Shown here in pieces: positions 17,032 to 24,803 of a stretch of DNA of 64,000 nt. A program made the position numbers and the translations under genes. Origin of the DNA: Bdellovibrio sp. ZAP7 (lineage in GTDB: Bacteria > Bdellovibrionota > FAC87 > UBA2466); the NCBI GenBank assembly GCA_945878405.1, contig CAMCTJ010000004.1, positions 107,795-171,794 of the forward strand, read 5' to 3'. The notes beneath the pieces were generated by a model that did no database searches, had not been told where the DNA came from, and saw nothing but the letters and a program-made list of their open reading frames with translations. Each line of letters begins with the position of its first letter. The stretch's first letter is position 1.

Positions 17032-18034
17032 TTGGCACCTCTCCTGGGACCGGATCCCATTTAATTTTTAGGCCGATGTCTGTTCGATACTCAGCCGTAC
17101 TTTCCCAAAAAGCTTTCCGCACATACGCTAAACCAAAACCAGGGTCTTCTAGTTTGGGGTTAGCCATCAGCGACTTCAAAGTCCCAACCACAGTACCATC
17201 ATCTTGCTTAATCTCCTGCTCTTGGGGTACAGACTCAAGGCCCTGCCCTTCGATTTTTACTCGCATGAGCTTTCGATTAACCTGGCCATAAGTGAAAATT
17301 CTCTCCACGACTTCTTGGCCGGGATAGCAACCTTTGTTTCGGGTAACAAAATCATCTAATCCAGCCTCTAATACAAGATCGGCTGGCCCTACTTCCCACC
17401 CCATCCACGGAAGCCCCGCTTGAATGCGAAAATAATGAAAAAGGCGCATCCCTAAAAATGCAAGTCCTTGCTTATGAAGCTCAAGAATCACTTTACCATA
17501 CTCATCCCGCGGCAAGAGCGCATAAGAGAGGTTTTTCTCTCTGGAACTTTGCCAACTCTGTTTGAGCAGATTTTCCTTTGATCTCCACAGCCCAATCAAA
17601 GCAAGCTCGGATGTACGATCTTTAATTTCAATCTTTTCCTGAAAATGGAACATTTCAAGATGGGTTAAGGCATTTTCAGTCTGATTTGGGCTAACGATAA
17701 ATAAAAACCGATTGGCTTCAACAAGAAGAAAAGTTCCCACTGAGATGAGGGTTCCCTTTCCAGTTAGAAAGGCCCCTGAAGCACTCAAGCCAATGCTCAA
17801 GGACTTCACGTTCGCAGTGCTCATTCTCTGCAGGTAATCTAAAGAATCGGGGCCGGCTATCTCAATGACTCCCCAATTGCTCAGGTCGAAAAAACCTCCC
17901 TGCTCCGAGTTTTCAAAATCTTTTGAAAATGTTTCTACTTCGTAGGCAATAGTTTCGCCATGAAACTCGATTATTTTTTTTACGGGAAACAGTTTTTTTT
18001 CAATAGTTATCGGGATGACTTGCATAGGGGACAC
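17024..18034 (-). CDS. ygfZ: Folate-binding Fe-S protein YgfZ/IBA57
   Basis: This 336-residue GcvT-like protein carries the YgfZ signature KGCYPGQE, with the key Cys at 236, at about two-thirds of its length. YgfZ/IBA57 uses tetrahydrofolate and helps assemble or repair [4Fe-4S] clusters. It is cytoplasmic. The start may be ATG 18034 or the second Met at 18025; both overlap the DUF971 gene. It lies between the Fe-S carrier gene mrp/DUF971 and resB, which supports a role in cofactor maturation. Confidence 0.9.
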   Translation of the reverse strand: MSPMQVIPITIEKKLFPVKKIIEFHGETIAYEVETFSKDFENSEQGGFFDLSNWGVIEIAGPDSLDYLQRMSTANVKSLSIGLSASGAFLTGKGTLISVGTFLLVEANRFLFIVSPNQTENALTHLEMFHFQEKIEIKDRTSELALIGLWRSKENLLKQSWQSSREKNLSYALLPRDEYGKVILELHKQGLAFLGMRLFHYFRIQAGLPWMGWEVGPADLVLEAGLDDFVTRNKGCYPGQEVVERIFTYGQVNRKLMRVKIEGQGLESVPQEQEIKQDDGTVVGTLKSLMANPKLEDPGFGLAYVRKAFWESTAEYRTDIGLKIKWDPVPGEVPNG

Positions 18035-18333
18035 TCACAGAGAGCTCGTAGATGCTCAAAGGTATAAAATCCCGTATCATGGCCATCGCTCCATTCTACC
18101 TTCAGAGCATAGCGACCAACAGACTCGATTTTTCGGGGCTTGATATCTGAGGGAACCGCTTCTTCTGTTAGAATCTGTTCTCGGGTCCACTCATCGACAC
18201 AGTTTGCACATCGACACTTGAGTCTTAAATTTCTTACGTTAAAAAGTGATTGATGACCGTCATTCCAAACGATCCCCAAATGTCCAGGTCCTAGCTGTTT
18301 CAATTCAAGAGGAGCTAAGGTCATCACTGCCAA
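18007..18333 (-). CDS. DUF971 protein (GBBH-like N-terminal domain)
   Basis: This 108-residue protein is a single DUF971 domain (gamma-butyrobetaine hydroxylase N-terminal-like). Paired cysteines at 36-45 (CRCANC) and 99-103 (CECPLC) probably bind a metal or an Fe-S cluster. The family is known to be fused to or adjacent to Mrp/ApbC proteins and is thought to assist Fe-S handling. It overlaps mrp by 10 bases and ygfZ by 28 bases. Its role in this operon is inferred from that recurring association. Confidence 0.85.
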   Translation of the reverse strand: MAVMTLAPLELKQLGPGHLGIVWNDGHQSLFNVRNLRLKCRCANCVDEWTREQILTEEAVPSDIKPRKIESVGRYALKVEWSDGHDTGFYTFEHLRALCECPLCKSSR

Positions 18334-19433
18334 TCCATCGTTAGGGGCTTAAATTGGCCCGAACTCTCAACGCTCATCACTGATAATTTTGCAGCAATAT
18401 CGCGAGCCATTTTTCGGTACCGTTTGGACACTTCAGATTCAGGATTTGAAATAACCATGGGACGCCCGAGATCCGAAGTTTCCGCTACTTTTGGATCAAG
18501 AGGAATAGAGCCCAAAAGTTGTACGCCGGCTTCCTGGGCGATTTTCAGTCCGCCGCCCTGACGAAAAATAGGAGTTACCTCCTGACAATGCCCACAGACA
18601 AAACCCGACATATTCTCCACAATCCCTAAAATCGGAATTTTCACATTTTGAAACATCTTCAAGCCTTTTCGCGCATCGATGAGACTTACTTCTTGTGGAG
18701 TCGTCACAATAACTGCTCCTGATAACGGAGCACTTTGGCTAATTGTGAGCTGGGCATCCCCAGTTCCCGGCGGCATGTCGATTAAAAGATAATCGAGTTC
18801 CCCCCATTCCACCTGATTCAAAAACTGAGTTAGAGCTCCGTGAACCATTGGGCCTCGCCACACGACAGGTTCTCCGGGAGGGATTAAATATCCCATCGAC
18901 ATCATTTTCACGCCCTCTCGCTCGATGGGTATCACTCTCTTGTCTCTCGATTCTGGCTTTTCATCGAGAGTTCCCATCATGAGAGGAATGCTTGGGCCAT
19001 AAATATCTGCATCCAGAAGTCCCACTCGAGCTCCGTCGGCTGCCAAAGCCATACTTAGGTTAATCGTGACGGTACTCTTTCCCACTCCGCCTTTTCCGCT
19101 AGCCACGGCAATCACATTTTTAACGGTGGGAAGAGCGATCCGATTAGATTGGGTTGTCCCAGTGCGAACATTTGCAGTCATTGTGACCGACACTTCTTTT
19201 ACTCCCGAAATCGATTTCACGACCTCTTCACATTGTGCTTTTAATTGTTCTTTTACCGGACAAGCAGGAGTGGTGAGTTCCACCTGAAAACTCACATTCC
19301 CCTCTTCGATCTTTAATTGCTTAATGAAACCCAGGCTCACAATATCTCGATGCAGGTCTGGATCTTTGACTAAACGAAGTTTTTCAAGAACGGATTCTTC
19401 AGTAATAACGGGGCTTTTAGACTTAAAAATCAT
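18324..19433 (-). CDS. mrp: Fe-S cluster carrier ATPase Mrp/ApbC
   Basis: This 369-residue protein has an N-terminal MIP18/DUF59 domain (about 13-85) and a C-terminal P-loop ATPase domain with the deviant Walker A GKGGVGKST at 113-121. CGHC near 264-267 is the bridging [4Fe-4S]-binding pair. Mrp/ApbC carries and transfers Fe-S clusters to apoproteins. It is the first gene of a five-gene operon ending with ccsA. There is a 45-base gap to the kinase gene upstream. Confidence 0.93.
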   Translation of the reverse strand: MIFKSKSPVITEESVLEKLRLVKDPDLHRDIVSLGFIKQLKIEEGNVSFQVELTTPACPVKEQLKAQCEEVVKSISGVKEVSVTMTANVRTGTTQSNRIALPTVKNVIAVASGKGGVGKSTVTINLSMALAADGARVGLLDADIYGPSIPLMMGTLDEKPESRDKRVIPIEREGVKMMSMGYLIPPGEPVVWRGPMVHGALTQFLNQVEWGELDYLLIDMPPGTGDAQLTISQSAPLSGAVIVTTPQEVSLIDARKGLKMFQNVKIPILGIVENMSGFVCGHCQEVTPIFRQGGGLKIAQEAGVQLLGSIPLDPKVAETSDLGRPMVISNPESEVSKRYRKMARDIAAKLSVMSVESSGQFKPLTMDWQ

Positions 19434-19478
19434 GCGCTTCTTTTAGCATCGAAGTCGGGGAAAGAAAAGAAAAAGGCC

Positions 19479-20573
19479 TTACTTTAGAGGCTTTGCGGTC
19501 GGGGGAAGAACTTCTGAACCTAAACCATGAGCTTGGCCAATGAAATACCCCACCCCAAAGCCTAAAATCAATAAGCCTCCGACCCATAACCAGGGCTTCA
19601 ACCTCTCAAAACCACTCCACTGGCTTTTAACGGGTTTTTCGGAATAAGGGATGGCAGGAACCAAAAGAGATTCGTCATCAAAGTATTTGAGAAGGATATC
19701 CTGCGTTCGCTTACTGTTTTCCCCCATGAGATTTTCAATTTCCACTACAATCTCAGACACTGAAGCGAATCGATCGCGGGGATCTCTCTCCAGACACTTA
19801 TCTATTATTTTGGTGAGTCGTCTGGGAATAGATTTATTCATCTCATCTGCCGGAATAAAGTCACAGTCTCGGATCTTTTGAAAAACAGTTTTGTTTCCCT
19901 CGTCATTAAAGGGACGGGTTCCGGTTAACATTTCATAAAGACAGATTCCCAAGAGAAAGATATCTGATTGGTAGCTGAGAGGGTCACCAATCACCTGCTC
20001 CGGCGAGAGATAACAAGGAGAGCCGACCATCATTCCCGGGCGAGTAAGAGCATTGCTTTCGGTATCCATCACTATTCCAAAGTCCATTAACTTCACTTCC
20101 CCTCTTGGAGTCAGCCGGATATTCGAAGGCTTAATATCTCTATGAATGAGGTGATGGTTGTGAATGTAGGAGACTCCTCGGCAAATTCCTAAGAAAATTG
20201 CGCAGGCTGGGTCGATGGGAAGAGCTCCTACCTTTTGAATCGCAAGCGAGAGATCGATTCCCTCGATGAATTCCATAAAAATAAAGGCGTCTTTCTCTGT
20301 TTCATAGAATCCGTACACGTGGGCAACATTTTGATGGAGAACACTGGCTAAGGCTTTAGCCTCTCGTCTAAAACGTTCTCTCGTTTCAGAATTTTCCAAA
20401 AGATGTGGCTTGAGACTTTTTACGGCAACAAATCGGTTCAGCTGAGGTTGTCTTGCTTTAAAAACATTTGCCATCCCTCCTGCGGCCACAGGCTGAATAT
20501 TTTCTAGTCCTCCAAATGCGGTCAGTCTTTCAATCAGAGAAAGAGGAATAGGATTAAGCTTTTTATCTTCCAT
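19479..20573 (-). CDS. Eukaryotic-like Ser/Thr protein kinase with C-terminal TM
   Basis: This 364-residue kinase has a glycine loop near 30-36, Lys52, Glu71, HRDIKPSN (Asp146, Asn151) and DFG (164-166), so all catalytic residues are present. One transmembrane segment is at about 323-342, leaving only a short extracytoplasmic tail without PASTA repeats. The open frame extends upstream, but that part lies in a rho-independent terminator, so I use ATG 20573, preceded by GAGG 11 bases away. No cognate phosphatase or FHA gene lies beside it. The target is unknown; signalling at the inner membrane is likely. Confidence 0.92.
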   Translation of the reverse strand: MEDKKLNPIPLSLIERLTAFGGLENIQPVAAGGMANVFKARQPQLNRFVAVKSLKPHLLENSETRERFRREAKALASVLHQNVAHVYGFYETEKDAFIFMEFIEGIDLSLAIQKVGALPIDPACAIFLGICRGVSYIHNHHLIHRDIKPSNIRLTPRGEVKLMDFGIVMDTESNALTRPGMMVGSPCYLSPEQVIGDPLSYQSDIFLLGICLYEMLTGTRPFNDEGNKTVFQKIRDCDFIPADEMNKSIPRRLTKIIDKCLERDPRDRFASVSEIVVEIENLMGENSKRTQDILLKYFDDESLLVPAIPYSEKPVKSQWSGFERLKPWLWVGGLLILGFGVGYFIGQAHGLGSEVLPPTAKPLK

Positions 20574-20647
20574 ATCGAATGACACCTCGACAAGAGAAGA
20601 TCGGTACTTTCGAAGCTCAACTTGAATATGAAGGTTTCCACACAAAC

Positions 20648-20685
20648 AAAAAAAACCCGCCACCTTCACAATCGAAGGCGGCGGG
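20648..20685 (-). terminator. Rho-independent terminator after the small membrane protein gene
   Basis: The arms at 20656-20667 and 2074-20685 in form (left arm 20656-20667, right arm 20674-20685) give 12 pairs including one G-U, with a 6-base loop. On the minus strand they are followed by eight T's (20648-20655). This ends transcription from 20722-20961 before the kinase start, so the kinase needs its own promoter or readthrough. Confidence 0.85.
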
Positions 20686-20721
20686 CGAGAGAGGAGTAGT
20701 GGTCCAATTCTTCAAAAGAAC

Positions 20722-20961
20722 TTAACGTTCCTCGAAGAAAAGCTTGATCCAGTCTCTTTCTGGATCTAAATCCCCCCATGGTGTGTTCGGGGGAGAGACT
20801 TCTCCTACCCGCTTCACCATCAAATTTTTCTTAGCCGAATCTTCAGCTTGATGAACCAGTAGTTTGTTCTTTGTCCCAAGAACAAGGGCTACTGAAATAA
20901 TCAAAACTGCTTGAGCAAGGAACTCCTTAATCCCAGTCTGTTTGTTCCTCATCACCAGCAT
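20722..20961 (-). CDS. Small single-TM protein, unknown
   Basis: This 79-residue product has one hydrophobic segment at about 12-30 (EFLAQAVLIISVALVLG) and an acidic C-terminus that ends in FFEER. I chose ATG 20961, as GGAGG sits 10 bases upstream; ATG 20952 is the alternative. The open frame back to 21102 is not used, since it crosses a G-rich leader and a promoter. A strong terminator follows. It may have a type II membrane topology. I do not recognise it. An RNA function for the leader plus gene is not excluded. Confidence 0.5.
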   Translation of the reverse strand: MLVMRNKQTGIKEFLAQAVLIISVALVLGTKNKLLVHQAEDSAKKNLMVKRVGEVSPPNTPWGDLDPERDWIKLFFEER

Positions 20962-21100
20962 CCGGCTCTTGCCTCCCGGCTCTCCCAAGCCGCAAACTAA
21001 GATTGCAAGTGAGTGCCACCCCCCTCTCTGTAGACAAAGTGTATTCACCGGGATAGATCTCAAGTGATTGGATTTAAAATGCTTTTTCGAGTGCCCCCCC

Positions 21101-21106
21101 ATTATA
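21101..21106 (-). promoter_or_regulatory. -10 box for the small membrane protein gene
   Basis: On the minus strand this reads TATAAT. It would start a transcript near 21094 with a leader of about 130 bases before ATG 20961. The leader is G-rich and contains CGGCT/AGCCG inverted repeats next to the GGAGG ribosome site. The -35 region is weak. Confidence 0.4.
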
Positions 21107-21178
21107 AAAGTGAACCTGTGAACGCATTAAACAACTGTCAATTTGTTAGTCACAGGGGCAAAGACCGGCTCTTTCCAC

Positions 21179-21184
21179 TATAAT
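21179..21184 (+). promoter_or_regulatory. -10 box placed for a leaderless cgeB-like mRNA
   Basis: A perfect TATAAT ends 6 bases before ATG 21191, so the predicted transcription start falls on the start codon. AGGG directly next to the ATG is too close to act as a normal ribosome site. The -35 region is weak. Confidence 0.45.
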
Positions 21185-21190
21185 TAGGGA

Positions 21191-22216
21191 ATGCGAATTC
21201 TCTACATCGGAAGCGTTTCTCCAACAGCTTGTGCCTCCTACTATGCAGATGCAGCGGAGGACTTAGGGCACACGGTTCTTCGATTAGACCCGAGGCTTTT
21301 TGAAACTCGCTCAGTACTCGATTCAGCTTGGGTACGACTAACCAAAAGTCCTCGACAAAAAAAACTTTTTGCAGCGAAAGAAACGGTTTTAAAACAGTGC
21401 AAAGAGAACCAGATTGATTTGGTTTTAAATCTGGCCGAGAACTTTCTTTCTGTTGATTTCCTAGAAGCGGTAAAAAGGTTGCCGAAGTCGCCAAAAATTA
21501 TTTATCACTCCCATGACAATAATTTTTCATCGGGCATTTTAAAGCCACACGATTTTTTTAAATCCCTAGCCCTCTATGATTGCGTCTTCACCACTAAGTC
21601 GCAAAATCTCCAGCGGTATAAAATGCTAGGACAACCCCTTTCATTTTTTATTCCCTCCGCATTCGAACCCAAAGTGCATCGCCCTATCACCCAAGCAGAG
21701 AGTAAATTAGGCTCAACTTCTTTCGAAATTAGTTTTGTGGGCACTTACGATAGATCACGTGATAAGTTTTTAAAGGCTCTTGATTGGAATGAATTGTATG
21801 TTTGGGGAGATCGATGGACGAGATTCTCAGGCTATAGAAAACACCAAAATCATATTGTTCCTAATGCCGTTTATTTTCCGGATTTTGCAGACATCCTAAG
21901 TCATAGCAAGATTACTTTAGGGCTCCTCCGAGAAGAGGCCCAAGACCGTCACACGCAGAGAACCTTTGAAATTCCAGCGTGTGGTGCCCTCCAAATCGCT
22001 CCTCGAAACGACGAAATTCTGAGTTTCTTCGAGGAAAATGAAGAAATAGTTTGCTTTGAAACCATCGATGAATTGAAGGAGAAAGTGTCTTTTTATTTAA
22101 AGAATGAAAGCGAGAGAACTCGCATAGCAAACAATGGTTACCAGAGAGTTCTTAAATCCGGACACACCTATAAAGATAGAGTGAAAACGATGCTTGAGAA
22201 GTTAGCCCTGACTTAG
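21191..22216 (+). CDS. CgeB-like glycosyltransferase
   Basis: This 341-residue protein has a GT-B-like arrangement. The N-terminal half begins with RILYIGS and resembles DUF3880/CgeB proteins. The C-terminal half has the nucleotide-sugar domain with RTFEIPACGALQI near 257-269, typical of the Glyco_trans_1_2 family (PF13524). The acceptor and donor are unknown; it probably decorates a surface glycan or protein. The ATG lacks a properly spaced Shine-Dalgarno sequence and has a TATAAT 6 bases upstream. Its 3' end overlaps the convergent glycosyltransferase gene by 15 bases. Confidence 0.8.
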   Translation: MRILYIGSVSPTACASYYADAAEDLGHTVLRLDPRLFETRSVLDSAWVRLTKSPRQKKLFAAKETVLKQCKENQIDLVLNLAENFLSVDFLEAVKRLPKSPKIIYHSHDNNFSSGILKPHDFFKSLALYDCVFTTKSQNLQRYKMLGQPLSFFIPSAFEPKVHRPITQAESKLGSTSFEISFVGTYDRSRDKFLKALDWNELYVWGDRWTRFSGYRKHQNHIVPNAVYFPDFADILSHSKITLGLLREEAQDRHTQRTFEIPACGALQIAPRNDEILSFFEENEEIVCFETIDELKEKVSFYLKNESERTRIANNGYQRVLKSGHTYKDRVKTMLEKLALT

Positions 22217-23362
22217 CGCCTCTGCAACTCTGGCTAAATGAACTTTTGGATGCATTTCATAAAAGAGACTTTCAAAGACTTTTGATTGATCTTTTTTCAA
22301 AATAGCTTCTGCTCTAGCAAGATTAATCAGCTCTTCAGGATCAGAACTCAGAGGAATGATTCCCTCTAGACTTGAAGTCTTGGGAACCCGCGTAGCGACT
22401 GAGGGGACTCCGAAATACATCGACTCAAGAACTTTCACTGGATAGGCCCCAGAGTTAGCTTGTGAATCTCGATAGAACATGAGGTTAACATCCAGAAGTT
22501 GCCAAACTGAGGACAGTTTTTCTCTAGGTATCCATTCTCTATGATAAAAATTGGAAAACTCTTTCAGTTTTTCTATTTTTTGAGCACCCTCGGCATTCGT
22601 TCGTCCCACCATCAAGAATCCCCAGTCGGGAAGAGCTCGAATAGACTTTTCTAAAATATCGAAATCAAACCCCTCGGGGAAAAAGGCGCCTAAGTAACCC
22701 ATAATCTTTTTGGGAAAATTTTCGGGAACGAGCTTGCGCGGAGACTCTTTCTGGAAAAAGTGTTCATTGAGCTCAACCGGTGGAAGCGCTAAGCGAGCTT
22801 TATTGGGATATCGCTCTCGAAAGCGGTCATCGGTAAAGGCATTCTGACTTAAGATTAATTTTGATTTCTGAGCGAGCGGATTCTCGGGTGAATGACAGAA
22901 AGCATCGTCGAATACCGAGAAGACATCAAGGGAATCGAGTTTTTCCGAGATGCGCTCATCTAAACTCCCCTGGACCCAGGTAACCGGCTTTCCTTCTTTT
23001 TGCAGTCTGGCTATTTGTTTGACTTGCCACTGAGCGCTTAGTGAATCCACGAAAGGTATTCTTCGAACCGGAAGGCATTTCAAGGCTTCCACTTTTAGTA
23101 GCGGAGATGAATACGGAACAGTGGGAGCCGAAGAACGCCAGCTCATTCCATCTAACCAGGTCACCTTCACTCCATAATCGGTCAGTGTTTTGGCTAGACT
23201 CTGCTGGACAAATCCGGGGTTATCCCAAAATCGATAACGATCGCTGATAAAAATGACATGGCCTCGATTTTTGAAAAATGGCAAAGCTTTTTGCCACCTG
23301 GCTTCAATAGCAGATACCACAGAGGGAGTAATCCCATTGATATGTTTTAGAGCTGTTTGCAT
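22202..23362 (-). CDS. Glycosyltransferase (GT-B type)
   Basis: This 386-residue protein begins its Rossmann-like domain with GHVIFISDRYRFWDNP at 34-49. The C-terminal domain has the donor-site pattern GAYPVKVLESMYFGVPSVAT near 325-344, with the E-x7-type glutamate. It resembles the TuaH-like group of glycosyltransferases used in polysaccharide synthesis. No signal peptide or membrane segment is seen, so it is cytoplasmic. It is convergent with the CgeB-like gene and may act in the same glycan pathway. Sugar specificity cannot be read. Confidence 0.78.
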   Translation of the reverse strand: MQTALKHINGITPSVVSAIEARWQKALPFFKNRGHVIFISDRYRFWDNPGFVQQSLAKTLTDYGVKVTWLDGMSWRSSAPTVPYSSPLLKVEALKCLPVRRIPFVDSLSAQWQVKQIARLQKEGKPVTWVQGSLDERISEKLDSLDVFSVFDDAFCHSPENPLAQKSKLILSQNAFTDDRFRERYPNKARLALPPVELNEHFFQKESPRKLVPENFPKKIMGYLGAFFPEGFDFDILEKSIRALPDWGFLMVGRTNAEGAQKIEKLKEFSNFYHREWIPREKLSSVWQLLDVNLMFYRDSQANSGAYPVKVLESMYFGVPSVATRVPKTSSLEGIIPLSSDPEELINLARAEAILKKDQSKVFESLFYEMHPKVHLARVAEALSQG

Positions 23363-23456
23363 GAAATTAGAGATAGAAGATTAAAGACACTCTTTTATCG
23401 ACAAAAAACGGGACTCTCTTTAGTTGCGTTGCGGCAACCTCAGTTTGGTAGGCTCG

Positions 23457-24368
23457 TCAGAACTCTTCACCGAGTTTGCTTTTGATCACATTCAAGATAT
23501 TTTGTGCAAAAATTCGCTGCCCTTCCTCGGCGATGTGATAGCAATCCAACGCAAAATATTCTGGCTGCAAGGGAAACGGCCATTGCGCCTCTAAATAAAA
23601 AAACCGATTTCCACGTCCGCTTTTTTTAATCCATTCATGTGCCAGTTGAGAAAGCGCCTGATTAAGTGAGTCTCCCCGCGGCTTGAGGTGGGACTCTAGC
23701 TCTCCTTTTTTATAGCGAAGGTAAAAGCGAGCGCAGTAAGGAAAATATTTTGTCCAAGCATCTTGGCATCTGAATGTCTTTTCCTCGCTCTGAAACCAAA
23801 CATAGTTATCTAGCACCGGGTAAAGCTGATAGATGGGTCCCGTAGGGATTAAAAACATCACGGAGTTCTGATGATTTCTGTCCCATTCTGTTAAAGCAGC
23901 ATTTAAATGCTCATCAAATTGCTGGACGAGAGCAGCTTCGTCTCCCTTCACGTGGCACAAATCATTGTGGCCAACAAAAAAGAAACCCCAAGTATACTTG
24001 TGAGTGGCCCCGCCCGCCTGAACTTGTGAGAGGAGACCGGAGCTTTTACTTCCGGAAATAGCGAGATTCATTAAATCAGAAACTTGCTTGCCTTCGTCTT
24101 TCAAGTTTTCAGATAAAAAATAAGGCCAAGCTTTATCATTGGCTTCAAGCTTTTTTAGAAGCTCTCGATTCTTCTGTAAGAATCCAAACGCTAGTTTTTC
24201 TAAAAGCCCGCTCATTTCGGAAATTTCGAGGGGCTTTTTCAGTGAAGTACCGGCTAAGAATCCAGCGGTTAAGGAATCCCCATAGGTCTCCATTCGGAGC
24301 GAATCGGCGGAAAATCCAACCAGCGAAAAACATAAAACGAGAAGGGATAAAAATACTCTTTTAACCAT
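23457..24368 (-). CDS. Secreted SGNH/GDSL-family hydrolase
   Basis: This 303-residue protein has a signal peptide (1-21, cleavage near FSA). Block I is YGDSLTAG at 29-36 with the nucleophilic Ser, block III is GHNDLC near 133-138, and block V is DCYHIAEEG near 275-283 with the Asp/His pair. This is a complete SGNH esterase/lipase active site. The protein acts in the periplasm or outside. The substrate (lipid, acetylated glycan or peptidoglycan) is unknown. It is divergent from the small Lys-rich secreted protein gene. Confidence 0.87.
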   Translation of the reverse strand: MVKRVFLSLLVLCFSLVGFSADSLRMETYGDSLTAGFLAGTSLKKPLEISEMSGLLEKLAFGFLQKNRELLKKLEANDKAWPYFLSENLKDEGKQVSDLMNLAISGSKSSGLLSQVQAGGATHKYTWGFFFVGHNDLCHVKGDEAALVQQFDEHLNAALTEWDRNHQNSVMFLIPTGPIYQLYPVLDNYVWFQSEEKTFRCQDAWTKYFPYCARFYLRYKKGELESHLKPRGDSLNQALSQLAHEWIKKSGRGNRFFYLEAQWPFPLQPEYFALDCYHIAEEGQRIFAQNILNVIKSKLGEEF

Positions 24369-24490
24369 GCCGCGCTACGTTACCTTAAGTTTCGAGCAAC
24401 TTCAATGGTTCCGTTATCCCATTAACCAAATGGATTTATTTGATTATTTTTGATTTGAAGTTCTCCAAGGCCTTCAGTACGATAAGGTTC

Positions 24491-24730
24491 ATGAGATTCA
24501 TTCTACAACTCATTGTCGGGTCATTAATTTCCACAAATTTAATTTTCGCAAATGAACCCGTGGCAGAAAGCACTCTTCAAAAGAACGAGCTATCCCACCC
24601 CAAAGAAACCAAAGAGCTAAACACCAAGCCTAAATTAGTTAAGAAGAAGAAATCGAAAATGACTTTAGAAAATACCAACCCAAAAAACGGGGAACAAGAA
24701 GACGCCCCACCCGCTCCGCCCGTTTACTGA
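24491..24730 (+). CDS. Small Lys-rich secreted protein, unknown
   Basis: This 79-residue product starts at ATG 24491, with AAGG 3 bases away. It has a signal peptide (1-21, cut after IFA-N) and a mature part that is highly charged. A Lys-rich block (KLVKKKKSK) lies near residues 49-57, and the end is Pro-rich (PPAPPVY). A rho-independent terminator follows 31 bases after the stop, which marks it as its own transcription unit. I do not recognise it. Confidence 0.6.
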   Translation: MRFILQLIVGSLISTNLIFANEPVAESTLQKNELSHPKETKELNTKPKLVKKKKSKMTLENTNPKNGEQEDAPPAPPVY

Positions 24731-24761
24731 CGACTTTGATTGACTGCACGCAGCAATCATG

Positions 24762-24796
24762 GCCCAACTTCGAAGACTTCTTCGGGTTGGGCTTTT
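24762..24796 (+). terminator. Rho-independent terminator after the Lys-rich protein gene
   Basis: The arms at 24762-24775 and 24780-24792 form about 13 pairs with one bulged T and one G-U, a 4-base loop, and TTTT at 24793-24796. The longer open frame of the pgpH gene starts inside this hairpin, which argues for the later start at 24804. Confidence 0.75.
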
Positions 24797-24803
24797 ACTT
24801 GAA

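Noticed and set aside
20574..20669. N-terminal extension of the Ser/Thr kinase
   Set aside because: It lies in a rho-independent terminator; ATG 20573 is preceded by GAGG.
24759..24803. Upstream start of pgpH
   Set aside because: The first 15 codons fall in a terminator hairpin.
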